A stretch of DNA of 64,000 nucleotides from Pseudalkalibacillus berkeleyi (GCF_021608225.1 NZ_JAKIJS010000001.1:2852001-2916000); one strand, 5' to 3'. Counted from the first letter of the stretch, positions 26,615 to 35,492 are shown. Translations and numbers: made by a program. Notes: a model not told the origin generated them from the sequence alone.

Positions 26615-28432
26615 TTAGTTGATAGTAGATTTTAATTGTTCAATTCGCTTGTGTAATGCCTGCATTTGGCCCATCAAGTCCTCTTCCTCATCCGTATTCA
26701 TTTCTTGGTTGATTAAATTGGATAGTTCTAGCTTCAATCGCTCTATTTCATTATGGATGTGTTGCGTTTCTGTTGAGCGACGATGATGCTGCTTCCAATT
26801 TTGATAAGAATCTCGATAATCGTAGAAACCATCGTCTAGTGTAAGAACCCTGTTTGAGACTTTTTCAAGCATATATGGATCATGGGATACCATTACGACT
26901 GCACCTTGATACCATTCGAGTGCATCTTCTATCCTTTCGCGCGTCTCAATATCCAAGTAGTTCGTTGGTTCGTCTAATACGAGCAGGTTCGCGTTGGAAA
27001 AATACAGCTTAACGAATGCGACTCGGCACTTCTCACCCATGCTTAAGTCTTTGAGCTTTTTATAAACGGTATCTCCTTTAAATAAAAAGCAAGCAAGAAT
27101 GGTGCGCGCATCGGATTGTGTCATGCCTGGTAAATGAAGGATTTGATCTAGTACTGTTCCGTCACCTTGAAGTCCTTCTAATTCTTGCATGAAAAACCCA
27201 GTTTGAAGGTTGGGATGATGTTGAACATTTCCTGACGTAGGTTGTAGGGCTCCTGTCATCAGCTTCAACAACGTTGTTTTCCCAGTACCATTCTTACCAA
27301 CTACAGCGATCCTATCTCCCCGTTCGATTGTAAACGTCATGCCTTCTAGTACATTCACCCCTGCCTCATAGCCGAATGATACATCTTCAAACCGAGCAAA
27401 TGTCCTGCTATTAAACGCTTGGGATACTAAATCTACATGGATACCTGTGGCTTGCTCCGGCTTCTTAACCTTGTTCGCTTCTAACCGTTCTAACGCCGCT
27501 TCTTTTGCCTTTAGTCTTGTCATATTTTTGTTCGCTTTTTTCTTAGCAAATGGATCTCTTTCACTTGCAGCATCGTGCGCTTTTTGAAACCATTGTCGAT
27601 AGTTCGTTACAGCTTCCATCAGCTTATTTCGTTCAGCCTGCTGTTTTTGATAAGCAGCTTCTGCAGAACGAAACTCATGATCTTTTTGTCGCTTATACTC
27701 GGTATATCCACCTACGTATTTTTTCGTACCCTCATAAGACAACTCATACGTAACATTAGCAACATGATCAATAAAGGCTCTTTCATGTGATATGAACAAA
27801 ACCGTGCCTTTATATGCTCGAAGCCAGTCAGCAAGCCACTCTATCGTTTCCGCATCGAGATGATTTGTCGGTTCATCTAATAAAAGACAGTCAGGGTCTC
27901 GTTGTATCACCCTAGCTAGTTTTGCCCGTGTCTTCTGCCCACCACTTAATTGATCGAAAGGAACCTCCCAAAGGGCTTCAGAGATACCCAACTGCCTAAG
28001 GTATTGTTCCACGCTACTTTCCCAGTCATATCCATCCAAATCCAAATAGGTCTGTAAGGCTTGATTGTACATATGGATTCGCTTCGCATCTTCCGGACAG
28101 TTTTGAAGCATTTTCTCTGACTGGAGAAGTTGTTGTTTTGCTTCATAAAGAGGTTGGGTTTCAAGCTCAACAAATGAACGTGCGGTCATATCTCCATCGA
28201 GTGCAGCCTCTTGGCAGACAACTCCCCAGCTCTCTTTTTTCACGTAATGGTGAACAGATCCGTACGTCGGTAATGTCTCTCCCATTAAACATTTAATGAG
28301 CGTCGTTTTACCGACTCCATTTCGTCCAACCAACGCAACATGATCCCCTTTATGAATTTCGATATTCGCATTTTCAAATATGGTTTTGCCTTCAATCTCT
28401 ACTCCTATATTTACCGCTTTTAAAATAAGCAT
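26615..28432 (-). CDS. ABC-F ATPase, probable ribosome-protection factor
   Basis: A 605-residue soluble ATPase with two ABC domains: Walker A GRNGVGKTT and GKNGTGKTT, signatures LSGGQ and LSMGEKCR, Walker B LLLDEPTNHLD and LVLDEPTNYLD. A charged linker joins them and a coiled coil ends the protein; there are no membrane segments. ABC-F proteins act on the ribosomal E/P site, and resistance members displace macrolide, lincosamide or pleuromutilin-type drugs. The attenuator just upstream supports an antibiotic-responsive role. GGAGGGG precedes ATG. Confidence 0.88.
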   Translation of the reverse strand: MLILKAVNIGVEIEGKTIFENANIEIHKGDHVALVGRNGVGKTTLIKCLMGETLPTYGSVHHYVKKESWGVVCQEAALDGDMTARSFVELETQPLYEAKQQLLQSEKMLQNCPEDAKRIHMYNQALQTYLDLDGYDWESSVEQYLRQLGISEALWEVPFDQLSGGQKTRAKLARVIQRDPDCLLLDEPTNHLDAETIEWLADWLRAYKGTVLFISHERAFIDHVANVTYELSYEGTKKYVGGYTEYKRQKDHEFRSAEAAYQKQQAERNKLMEAVTNYRQWFQKAHDAASERDPFAKKKANKNMTRLKAKEAALERLEANKVKKPEQATGIHVDLVSQAFNSRTFARFEDVSFGYEAGVNVLEGMTFTIERGDRIAVVGKNGTGKTTLLKLMTGALQPTSGNVQHHPNLQTGFFMQELEGLQGDGTVLDQILHLPGMTQSDARTILACFLFKGDTVYKKLKDLSMGEKCRVAFVKLYFSNANLLVLDEPTNYLDIETRERIEDALEWYQGAVVMVSHDPYMLEKVSNRVLTLDDGFYDYRDSYQNWKQHHRRSTETQHIHNEIERLKLELSNLINQEMNTDEEEDLMGQMQALHKRIEQLKSTIN

Positions 28433-28458
28433 AAAATCCCCTCCATCATTTAAGAAAA

Positions 28459-28488
28459 ATAAAAAAACACAGGACTCTGCCTGTGTTT
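28459..28488 (-). terminator. Attenuator terminator in the ABC-F leader
   Basis: Minus-strand ACACAGG-CAGAGT-CCTGTGT followed by seven T ends 27 bases before the ABC-F start codon, so it would stop transcription before the gene unless it is disrupted. Confidence 0.8.
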
Positions 28489-28510
28489 GATAGGATAAAT
28501 GGATTCCATG

Positions 28511-28567
28511 CTAAATAAATGCATAGGAAGAACAATTCGTGCTTTTGTTGATATCGATTTTGGACAT
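28511..28567 (-). CDS. Putative leader peptide of the ABC-F attenuator
   Basis: An 18-codon frame, MSKIDINKSTNCSSYAFI, lies between the antiterminator arm and the terminator of the ABC-F leader. Its ribosome-binding site is weak (GGGAT, 5 bases before ATG). A two-codon frame ATG-GGA-TAA sits just upstream at 28570-28578 and is an alternative. Coding status is inferred from position only. Confidence 0.45.
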   Translation of the reverse strand: MSKIDINKSTNCSSYAFI

Positions 28568-28579
28568 ACTTATCCCATT

Positions 28580-28600
28580 ACTCTGACTACAGGCAGAGTC
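28580..28600 (-). promoter_or_regulatory. Antiterminator arm of the ABC-F leader
   Basis: Minus-strand GACTCTGCCTG (28600-28590) is the exact complement of the CAGGCAGAGTC inside the terminator (28483-28473). It can instead pair locally, ACTCTG with CAGAGT (28585-28580). The switch between these pairings would set read-through into the ABC-F gene. Confidence 0.65.
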
Positions 28601-28768
28601 ATTTTTCGTATTAAGCTACGCGAAAAATGTTTAGGGACTTCATGGCTTGTAGATCGATACCTCCTCTAATTTGTAATTTTATTATACACAATATTCCTGA
28701 TAATTCCAACAATTATGTTAAAATGTTTCACATGGAACAACCTATCTTTGAGACATGGAGGATCAACA

Positions 28769-29992
28769 ATGCAGCCAACACCTTTACCTATGAATCAACG
28801 GATCGCAACGATCGATATCCTGAGGGGCATCGCGCTCTTTGGTATTTTCTTAGTTAATATGCCTACTTTTTTCATGCCTGATTTCAAAAAGAGTTATTAT
28901 TCGTTATCTATTCAATATGAGGGCTTCGATCAGTGGGTCAGGCTATTCTTTGATTTGTTTGTGCAAGCTAGATTTTATCCAATCTTTTCATTTTTGTTCG
29001 GATTCGGATTCTATATCTTTCTTTCAAAAGCAGAATTGAAGTCCAGTCAACCTAGAAAGTTATTTTCTAGACGGCTCTTTATTCTTCTAGGCTTTGGTAT
29101 CTTACACTTAATCTTTCTTTGGTACGGAGATATTTTACATACGTATGCACTGACAGGTTTCTTGTTATTGCTATTTTATTACCGGAAAGCAAAAACAATT
29201 TTCATATGGGCAATTTCACTGATTGTCCTCTATTACACAATGACTGCATCCCAGCTATTAATTCCACAATCTTATATGGAATCCTTACGATATACGAATG
29301 AAACAGTCGGCACTAAAAAAGTTGCAGATACGATTCAAATGTACACGGGTGCAAACTATGGCGAGCTGATTGGTTACCGGTTTACGAACGAGGTTATGCC
29401 AATCATACAACTTTATTTGTTTAGTGCACCTCTCATACTCGCTCTTTTCTTACTCGGTTTATATGTTGCAAAGAAAGGCTTTATCTCGGACGTCGCATCC
29501 CATTTGAAGCTTGTAGGTAGAATATGGGTGATGAGCGGTCTACTCGCAGTACCTCTATTAATTTGGCTAGCGATCGTGCAGCTCAACGGCGTCGATTACG
29601 GATTCCACCAGGATACTGTCCACTACCTCATACAACAGATCAGCGGCTTGTTTCTCGCAACCTTCTATATTTTCTCTGTCGTGCTGTTCTTACATAAAGC
29701 GCCACTGACAAAGTTCTTCAGTGCTCTTGGAGCAGCTGGCAGAATGGCATTGACCAACTATTTATTGCAGACCGTATTTGCGGTCACGCTCGCCTTAGGC
29801 TTTGATTTATATAACAAGGTTGGTTTAACCGTCGGAATGTTGATTTCAATCGCTTTCTTCTCTCTTCAACTAGTGTTCAGCATGTACTGGCTGAAACACT
29901 ACCGATTTGGACCAGCCGAATGGCTCTGGCGTACACTGACATATAAAGAAAAACAACCATTCAAGAAAAATCAAATGGAACTTAGTAAGTGA
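28769..29992 (+). CDS. DUF418 family membrane protein
   Basis: A 407-residue protein with about ten membrane helices and the DUF418 hallmarks RIATIDILRGIALFGIFLVN near the N-terminus and GRMALTNYLLQTVF followed by FGPAEWLWRTLTY at the C-terminus, like B. subtilis YxaH and E. coli YeiB. An acyl-transfer or transport role has been suggested for the family but is unproven. GGAGG lies 8 bases before ATG 28769. Confidence 0.9.
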   Translation: MQPTPLPMNQRIATIDILRGIALFGIFLVNMPTFFMPDFKKSYYSLSIQYEGFDQWVRLFFDLFVQARFYPIFSFLFGFGFYIFLSKAELKSSQPRKLFSRRLFILLGFGILHLIFLWYGDILHTYALTGFLLLLFYYRKAKTIFIWAISLIVLYYTMTASQLLIPQSYMESLRYTNETVGTKKVADTIQMYTGANYGELIGYRFTNEVMPIIQLYLFSAPLILALFLLGLYVAKKGFISDVASHLKLVGRIWVMSGLLAVPLLIWLAIVQLNGVDYGFHQDTVHYLIQQISGLFLATFYIFSVVLFLHKAPLTKFFSALGAAGRMALTNYLLQTVFAVTLALGFDLYNKVGLTVGMLISIAFFSLQLVFSMYWLKHYRFGPAEWLWRTLTYKEKQPFKKNQMELSK

Positions 29993-29996
29993 AAGA

Positions 29997-30036
29997 AAAA
30001 CGCTCAGAGTTGGATGCTCTGAGCGTTTATTATTTT
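29997..30036 (+). terminator. Terminator
   Basis: AAACGCTCAGAG / CTCTGAGCGTTT stem followed by a T-rich tail, after the DUF418 gene. Confidence 0.8.
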
Positions 30037-30081
30037 GGTGATTAGTATTCGATCATGTATTGCATCATTTCCTCCTTTTTT

Positions 30082-30606
30082 TCACCAGAAGTAATTAAAA
30101 ATAAGTACGATTAGGATAAGTAAAAAACATATGGAAGACATCCACACGAAGTATTTTCTTGTATTGACCAGCAGTAATTCTTCGTACACGAAAAGTAATA
30201 GGAATGGTACAAAGGCGAAAATACCCATACCAAACAGCGGCACTAATAAAATGATAAAAAATATAAAGGACCATAAGACATATAAAATAAACTTGAATAG
30301 CTTCGTTCCTGACGGGATTCTTTTTAAAATTTTCTCAGTGATCATCGAAAACGGTAATGCATACAAACATGAAATAATATAAACGTAGATTACCATTGAA
30401 AAAAAGTCTGCCAAAATCTCTAACGTAAGTTCATTAAATTCATATTCAAACACAGGCATTAATAGAGTAGAAATGATAATTACCGACAATGGAAGCACTA
30501 TTCCTAACCCTATTAGCTTCGCTTTAAATAATTTCAAAAAATCACCTGTTTCCTTGAAACGATTTGAGTTGAATTCCGAAAACCCTAATTTCAGTACCCG
30601 CGACAT
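30082..30606 (-). CDS. Uncharacterised small membrane protein
   Basis: A protein of up to 174 residues with four to five hydrophobic segments and no motif I recognise. The start is uncertain: ATG at 30606 has AGAGGG only one base away, GTG at 30618 lies inside a hairpin (30618-30647, CCCTGAAATCA / TGATTTGAGGG), and a TTG at 30537 has AGGTG with 5-base spacing and may be the true start. Confidence 0.65.
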   Translation of the reverse strand: MSRVLKLGFSEFNSNRFKETGDFLKLFKAKLIGLGIVLPLSVIIISTLLMPVFEYEFNELTLEILADFFSMVIYVYIISCLYALPFSMITEKILKRIPSGTKLFKFILYVLWSFIFFIILLVPLFGMGIFAFVPFLLLFVYEELLLVNTRKYFVWMSSICFLLILIVLIFNYFW

Positions 30607-30712
30607 GCCCTCTCGCACCCTGAAATCACCACTTTGCTGATTTGAGGGTCACAGAGATACTCTCTTCAAATATTTTAACATCATTTTCCTTATTAGATGG
30701 CTTTCATCATAA

Positions 30713-30750
30713 CAAAAACCGAGTGATCATCTATTCGATTTTCACTCGGT
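30713..30750 (-). terminator. Terminator of the rRNA methyltransferase gene
   Basis: Minus-strand ACCGAGTGA / TCACTCGGT stem followed by TTTTTG. Confidence 0.75.
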
Positions 30751-30765
30751 TCATTTTGCTTTTCG

Positions 30766-31962
30766 TTATTTAATTTTCTCGATGAAGAGTACTTTCAAGT
30801 AATCTCCTTCTGGAAAGTCTTTGGTTGTTTTGAAGTCTGCTGGTAGTGAATGTTCTTGAATGATTTTGTACTTTCCATTCGTTTCTTTAAATGCTTTTTC
30901 CACGAATGATTTGAATTTCTTCATATCGAATCCTGCGTAATTTGTGGACGCTACGATCATACCTTTATCCTCTGTGACCGCGATGGCATCCTTCAGTAGA
31001 TCCTTATAGTCATTTGCTACACTGAATCGATGTTTCTTCGATCGTGCGAAGCTTGGTGGATCAAGAATGACCATATCGAATTTAATGTTCTTTTTCACTG
31101 CATATTTGAAATAGTTGAATACATCCATAACACGGATTTCATGTGCTTCATAATCGATTTCGTTCAAGCTGAATTGCTCTTTTGTTTTATCCATACTACG
31201 GTTTGCGAGGTCGACGCTTGTTGTTTTCGCCGCTCCACCTAGTGCTGCAAATACAGAAAATGCGCCTGTGTAAGAAAACGTATTAAGGACTGTCTTCCCA
31301 TTCGAGTACATGTCTCGAATACTTTTCCTCACTTCTCTTTGATCTAGGAATACGCCAACCATTGCACCATCGTTTAAGTAAATCGCAAAATGGACCCCGT
31401 TTTCTTTCACGACAATTGGAAATTGTGCACGTTCTCCGAGTACAAAGTCATCATCCTCTATGTACTGTCCTTTTTGATCAAATCGCTTTTTCTCATATAG
31501 ACCTTTGAATTCAAAAATGCTTTTCAATGCCTCTAAAACAGATTCATTGAATCGATAAATTCCTTCACTGTACCAATTTATCAATAGGAAGCCATCAAAA
31601 TAATCGATCGTGAGACCACCGATTCCGTCACCTTCACCATTAAATAAACGGAATGCGTTCGTATTCGGGTCATTAAAGAATTTCTCTCGTGCATCTATGG
31701 CTTTTTTCAATTTTCGCTCGAAAAAGTATTGATTAATCGGTTCTTCTTCATCACGCGTCAATACCCAACCATAGCCTTTGTTTTGAATGCCGTGGTATCC
31801 TCTACCGATAAACTTTTTTTGTTCATCCACCAACTTGAGTATCGTGCCCTCTTCTTTTAAATCATGAAAGTTCACAACCGATTCTCTAAAAATAAGTGGA
31901 TAGCCCTCATTGAATTTGTTTGCATGTTTCGATTTTATTGTTAATGTCATTTCTTGCGTCAT
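30766..31962 (-). CDS. Class I rRNA (cytosine/guanine) methyltransferase, RlmI-like
   Basis: A 398-residue SAM-dependent methyltransferase of the RlmI/YwbD type: an N-terminal PUA-like region, an EEHRE-like middle segment, then the Rossmann fold with NTFSYTGAFSVFAALGGA and the catalytic-site motif LDPPSFARSKK. It likely modifies 23S rRNA; the exact base is not predictable. ATG at 31962 is chosen since AGGG lies 9 bases before it, whereas ATG 31971 abuts it. Confidence 0.88.
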   Translation of the reverse strand: MTQEMTLTIKSKHANKFNEGYPLIFRESVVNFHDLKEEGTILKLVDEQKKFIGRGYHGIQNKGYGWVLTRDEEEPINQYFFERKLKKAIDAREKFFNDPNTNAFRLFNGEGDGIGGLTIDYFDGFLLINWYSEGIYRFNESVLEALKSIFEFKGLYEKKRFDQKGQYIEDDDFVLGERAQFPIVVKENGVHFAIYLNDGAMVGVFLDQREVRKSIRDMYSNGKTVLNTFSYTGAFSVFAALGGAAKTTSVDLANRSMDKTKEQFSLNEIDYEAHEIRVMDVFNYFKYAVKKNIKFDMVILDPPSFARSKKHRFSVANDYKDLLKDAIAVTEDKGMIVASTNYAGFDMKKFKSFVEKAFKETNGKYKIIQEHSLPADFKTTKDFPEGDYLKVLFIEKIK

Positions 31963-32048
31963 ATTTAACATCCCTAACTTTTTAAAAATGAATTTGCTCC
32001 CTACATAGTATCATGTTATCCAAACGAGTCCACATTTAATGGTGTTTA

Positions 32049-32606
32049 TCAATCTTCGCCCTCATCTTCACTTTGAAAAGTTGTACCCCCTGCAGTGAAA
32101 ACGGAACCTAATGCTTGAATCCAACTCCCGTTTACATCTAAAGCTGTACTCAATTGGTCGTTTCCTTCTAAACCGATAATACCACCAATTGCTTGCAGAG
32201 AATTCCCCCATGATTGTAATACATTTCCGAGTATATTAATGAATTCCTTTCGAATATCACTTAATTGTTCAAAGACAGCAAGGAGTGCTCCTAATGCTTG
32301 TAACCAGTTCCCTGCAATTTCAAACTCCTGTTTTTTTACATTAGGGATGTCAGCGACTATGCCATAGATAACCGTCAAGTTCCCCACAACTTGAATCTTA
32401 TTACCCGTTGTTTCTAGCGTAATGGTTGGGCTGCCAGCGGCTTGAATTGCATTTCCGAGGGCTTGAAGCGCATTCCCTACAATGCGGAGGTTTTTATCGA
32501 CTTGTTTTGGTAGGTTAAAACTAGGCGTACTTCCAATAGCAGCAAGAATTGTACCGACTGCTTGCGTCCAAGAACCCGTAATTTCAATGACCTGCTGCTT
32601 GCCCAC
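32049..32606 (-). CDS. Repetitive protein with G-[NS]-x-x-Q-x-x-G repeats, DUF6944-like
   Basis: A 185-residue protein built of at least eight short repeats: GSWTQAVG (11), GNALQALG (44), GNAIQAAG (51), GNKIQVVG, GNWLQALG, GNVLQSWG, GNSLQAIG and GSWIQALG, separated by hydrophobic 20-30-residue stretches, with an acidic tail. It resembles Bacillus repetitive proteins labelled DUF6944. There is no signal peptide. The GTG start has AGGTGGG upstream. Function unknown; a self-assembling or spore-surface role is only a guess. Confidence 0.72.
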   Translation of the reverse strand: MGKQQVIEITGSWTQAVGTILAAIGSTPSFNLPKQVDKNLRIVGNALQALGNAIQAAGSPTITLETTGNKIQVVGNLTVIYGIVADIPNVKKQEFEIAGNWLQALGALLAVFEQLSDIRKEFINILGNVLQSWGNSLQAIGGIIGLEGNDQLSTALDVNGSWIQALGSVFTAGGTTFQSEDEGED

Positions 32607-32762
32607 TTAGCCCACCCACCTCTCGCATCTCTTTCTAAATCATATTCATGTCCAGATGAGACTGTTCGAGGGATTAAGGAAGCCCTGGGTACCAAACTGG
32701 CACAGGATGTATTGACTTCGAAGTTCTCTACAGGGCGTAGTGGTCCTTTGTCGAAGATCCTT

Positions 32763-32784
32763 AAAGGAAACTCGGCAAAGCCAA
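32763..32784. repeat. Dispersed repeat fragment, copy 1
   Basis: AAAGGAAACTCGGCAAAGCC plus AA recurs at 39463-39484 with one mismatch. Both copies lie in intergenic gaps upstream of minus-strand genes. Confidence 0.6.
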
Positions 32785-32842
32785 ACCACTATCTATATAT
32801 ATAAAGTTCTGTTAAAGAATACTGTTGCTTCTTGTAGAAAAG

Positions 32843-32967
32843 TTGATGAAGGGAAATTCACGAGACTCCTGCGGGATCAGCGAGCCAGGCGAGACCCCGC
32901 AACGAGGAACGAAGTGAGGAGGCTCGCGGATCGCCCGCGGAAAGCGAGTGAATTTCGAAGAAATCAA
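32843..32967. repeat. MITE-like palindromic element
   Basis: About 125 bp, much more GC-rich than its surroundings. The ends are inverted (TTGAT...ATCAA), as are GAAATTCAC / GTGAATTTC inside them and GCGAGCC / GGCTCGC further in. The core with CCTGCGGG and CGCCCGCGG resembles a repeat I recall as widespread in Bacillaceae intergenic DNA. It carries no gene. Confidence 0.7.
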
Positions 32968-32992
32968 CAATATCATTTAACAAAGCCTACAT

Positions 32993-33026
32993 AAAAAAGC
33001 CCAGATAAACTGACTTATCTGAGCTC
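32993..33026 (-). terminator. Terminator of the secreted protein gene
   Basis: Minus-strand AGCTCAGATAA / TTATCTGGGCT stem followed by TTTTTT. Confidence 0.75.
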
Positions 33027-33030
33027 TTGT

Positions 33031-33678
33031 CTATTCAAATTTCTTCGGGAATTGTTTAATGATGCCTTCAGAAAGGGCGTCAGCAAATTTTATTATATGA
33101 ACTTCTCCTTTATCAAACGCTTCGATGTCTGCTTCCCACTTCTTCTCAAGCCTCGCTACCGCTTCATCTAAAGTGAGGACGAGATGCTCATCAAGTAACG
33201 CTTTCAAGTCCTTCTTAGACCAATTCGGATTAGCAGAGCTTAAAAACTGTGCAATGTCATCTGCATTCCGATACCATTCTTCATTGTATTTTTTGACATT
33301 CGCTTGATCGTTGTTCTTAGCCGCTTCAATAAGTTCTCCAGCAATTACAATGTGTTCCGTTAGCAATTCAGCCAGTTTCTTACTTGCTTTCTCACCATAG
33401 TACGGTTTAATCGCATTACCAATGTCCTTTTGATTTTGTAGTAGTCTCGATAAGGCAGCATCTTGGTCTTCTGCACTTGCAATCGCACTAACGATATAAT
33501 TTCTCGTCCAGATTGTATGATCGATCCACAATTTACGTAAATCAGACATTAGTTTGGCTTCTTTTTGGGTATACGTTTCTTGTACCCTTTCATTCATTTT
33601 TGCATCTGCTTGGTATGGTGAAGAGATGATGAGAACTGAAAAGATGACTAAAGCCACTTTAATTAAAGTTGTTTTCAT
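33031..33678 (-). CDS. Secreted all-helical protein of unknown function
   Basis: A 215-residue protein with a Sec signal peptide (MKTTLIKVALVIFSVLIISS, cleavage probably after QADA, residue 26). The mature part is entirely helical and appears to be two related halves: DLRKLWIDHTIWTRNYIVSA ... LLTEHIVIAGELIEAA, and DDIAQFLSSANPNWSKKDLK ... LLDEHLVLTLDEAVARL. Repeated His-containing helices hint at a four-helix bundle, possibly metal-binding. Such proteins are often misnamed in databases. GGAG precedes ATG. Confidence 0.78.
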   Translation of the reverse strand: MKTTLIKVALVIFSVLIISSPYQADAKMNERVQETYTQKEAKLMSDLRKLWIDHTIWTRNYIVSAIASAEDQDAALSRLLQNQKDIGNAIKPYYGEKASKKLAELLTEHIVIAGELIEAAKNNDQANVKKYNEEWYRNADDIAQFLSSANPNWSKKDLKALLDEHLVLTLDEAVARLEKKWEADIEAFDKGEVHIIKFADALSEGIIKQFPKKFE

Positions 33679-33858
33679 TTTTGCGTCTCCTTTTGTACTT
33701 TAGAATGATCTTCCTAATTATTTTGGCTTTAGGTCACTATTTCATACTGCTTTTCCCCATAATATAGTCAACGGAAGAATGAAGTCATATTGTTTTTAAA
33801 AAGACTACGGCTATGCTATAGTTTTTCGATGATGTTCGAAAAGAAGGAGCAAAATCCA

Positions 33859-35199
33859 ATGAATTACGCAACAGAAAAACAATCTCATTCATATAAACGG
33901 ACGATTATGATCTTGAGTGTGGCGGTCCTACTCGTTGTCATGAATACGACGATGTTTAATGTAGCACTACCTACTATCCTTAGGGATTTCAATTTATCTG
34001 CGTCAGAGGGCGCATGGATTGTGTCAGGATACTCAATCGTGCTTGCAATATGTACCATTACTTATACAAGATTGTCAGATTATTTACCGATAAGAGGTTT
34101 ACTCATTACTGGAATTGGTATTTTCGGAATCGCATCAATTCTCGGGATCTTCGCCTCAAGTTTCGCGTGGCTACTGGTGGCACGCCTATGTCAGGCTGCT
34201 GGAGCTGCTGCAATACCGGGGCTATCCATGGTATTTGCTAGTAGATATATACCGAAAAGGACCAGAGGACAGTCGATGTCGATGATTGCTTCTGCAGCAT
34301 CGTTTGGTTTCGGTTTAGGACCTGTAGTCGGAGGATGGATGACAAATGCTTTTGACTGGAATTATTTATTTATCGTGACACTGTTTGTCCTTATGGTCAT
34401 ACCTATTTTGTTTAACCAGCTCCCTACAGAAGGAATACGCAAAGGTCAATTCGACGTTCTCGGTGGTATATTGACTGGCGTGACGATTACATCCTTTCTA
34501 CTCTTCATCTCAACTAGGGAGTGGTACTTTATTGCCTCATTCCTCGTTCTTGCCTATGTTCTTTGGTTAAGAATTTCACGCGCTGAAATACCGTTTATTC
34601 AACCAAAGCTCATCCAAAATCGAGGATACAGAAAACTTCTTTACATTAGTTTTCTCGGCTTTTGTACGCACTTTGCTATTCTTTTGCTCATGCCCATTAT
34701 GCTGGAGCAAATTTACGGAAAGTCACCTTCATTAGTTGGGATGATTATCTTCCCAGGAGCGATGTTTTCAGCTGTTGCAGCCATCTATGTTGGACGACTC
34801 ATCGATCGATATGGAAATATTCGAGTCATGGTTTGGGCAGCATTTTTACTCGGTTTATCAACATTAATTTTCGGCTTTTTATCACCGATTAACGAGTATA
34901 TGATTATGGTCGGATATATGTTCACAAGCTTCGGATTCTCTAGCCTCTCCTCAAGTTCAACGAATGAAGTGACTCAGATTCTACCGAAAGAGCAAGCAGC
35001 AGCTGGTATAGGCATGAAGCAATTGACTCAGTTCGTAGGAAGTGCAACTGGAGCCGTTTTAGGAGGAATCTTATTGGAGTTAAACGATTCCACTTATACA
35101 TTGTTTGATTTCCAATTCACATTTTTCACAATGGCCTTCCTCATGACAATTGCATTCTTGTTCTTATTAAGCTATAAGAAAAAAGTAGCATCTGCATAG
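33859..35199 (+). CDS. DHA2-type MFS exporter, Tet(K)/Tet(L)-like
   Basis: A 446-residue transporter with about 12-14 membrane helices. LVVMNTTMFNVALPTILRDF, RLCQAAGAAAIPGLSMVFAS and ASFGFGLGPVVGGWM follow the motif layout of 14-helix drug/proton antiporters, with closest look to TetL-type proteins in the middle (LVGMIIFPGAMFSAVAAIYVG). Drug efflux or Na+(K+)/H+ exchange are possible. ATG at 33859 follows AAGGAG by 10 bases; upstream in-frame codons lack a site. Confidence 0.85.
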   Translation: MNYATEKQSHSYKRTIMILSVAVLLVVMNTTMFNVALPTILRDFNLSASEGAWIVSGYSIVLAICTITYTRLSDYLPIRGLLITGIGIFGIASILGIFASSFAWLLVARLCQAAGAAAIPGLSMVFASRYIPKRTRGQSMSMIASAASFGFGLGPVVGGWMTNAFDWNYLFIVTLFVLMVIPILFNQLPTEGIRKGQFDVLGGILTGVTITSFLLFISTREWYFIASFLVLAYVLWLRISRAEIPFIQPKLIQNRGYRKLLYISFLGFCTHFAILLLMPIMLEQIYGKSPSLVGMIIFPGAMFSAVAAIYVGRLIDRYGNIRVMVWAAFLLGLSTLIFGFLSPINEYMIMVGYMFTSFGFSSLSSSSTNEVTQILPKEQAAAGIGMKQLTQFVGSATGAVLGGILLELNDSTYTLFDFQFTFFTMAFLMTIAFLFLLSYKKKVASA

Positions 35200-35370
35200 A
35201 ATATCAGCGTATTCTCAACATATATAGGTGGAAAACGGAATGTATGTGGGGAATAGCCTTTATTCTAAACTTATATTGATGAAAACATGAAAATAAGTGG
35301 GGAATAGCCCTTATTCTCAACTTATATTGATGAGAATCGAAAAATAAGTGGGGAATAGCGCATATCCTTC
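35199..35370. repeat. 51-bp tandem repeat array
   Basis: Three GAATAGC cores at 35251, 35302 and 35353 are spaced exactly 51 bp, and a decayed unit (GAATATCAGCGTATTCTCAAC) begins at the MFS stop codon. Unit: ATAAGTGGGGAATAGCCC, TTATTCTCAACTTATATTGA, then a variable part. Related to 19566-19667. Confidence 0.8.
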
Positions 35371-35492
35371 ACACATAGGGGCTCAGCGAGAGTTTTCCAA
35401 GCCAAAACCCTCCTCTTTCAAACATTTTTTGTCATAATCTATACTTTTCGCTTATATAATGACAGTAAATCCACTTGAAAGGGGAGTTCATG

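Noticed and set aside
32607-32994. Plus-strand frames of 80-84 codons across the palindromic element
   Set aside because: They run through a non-coding hairpin repeat and lack ribosome sites; similar spurious proteins arise wherever this repeat occurs.
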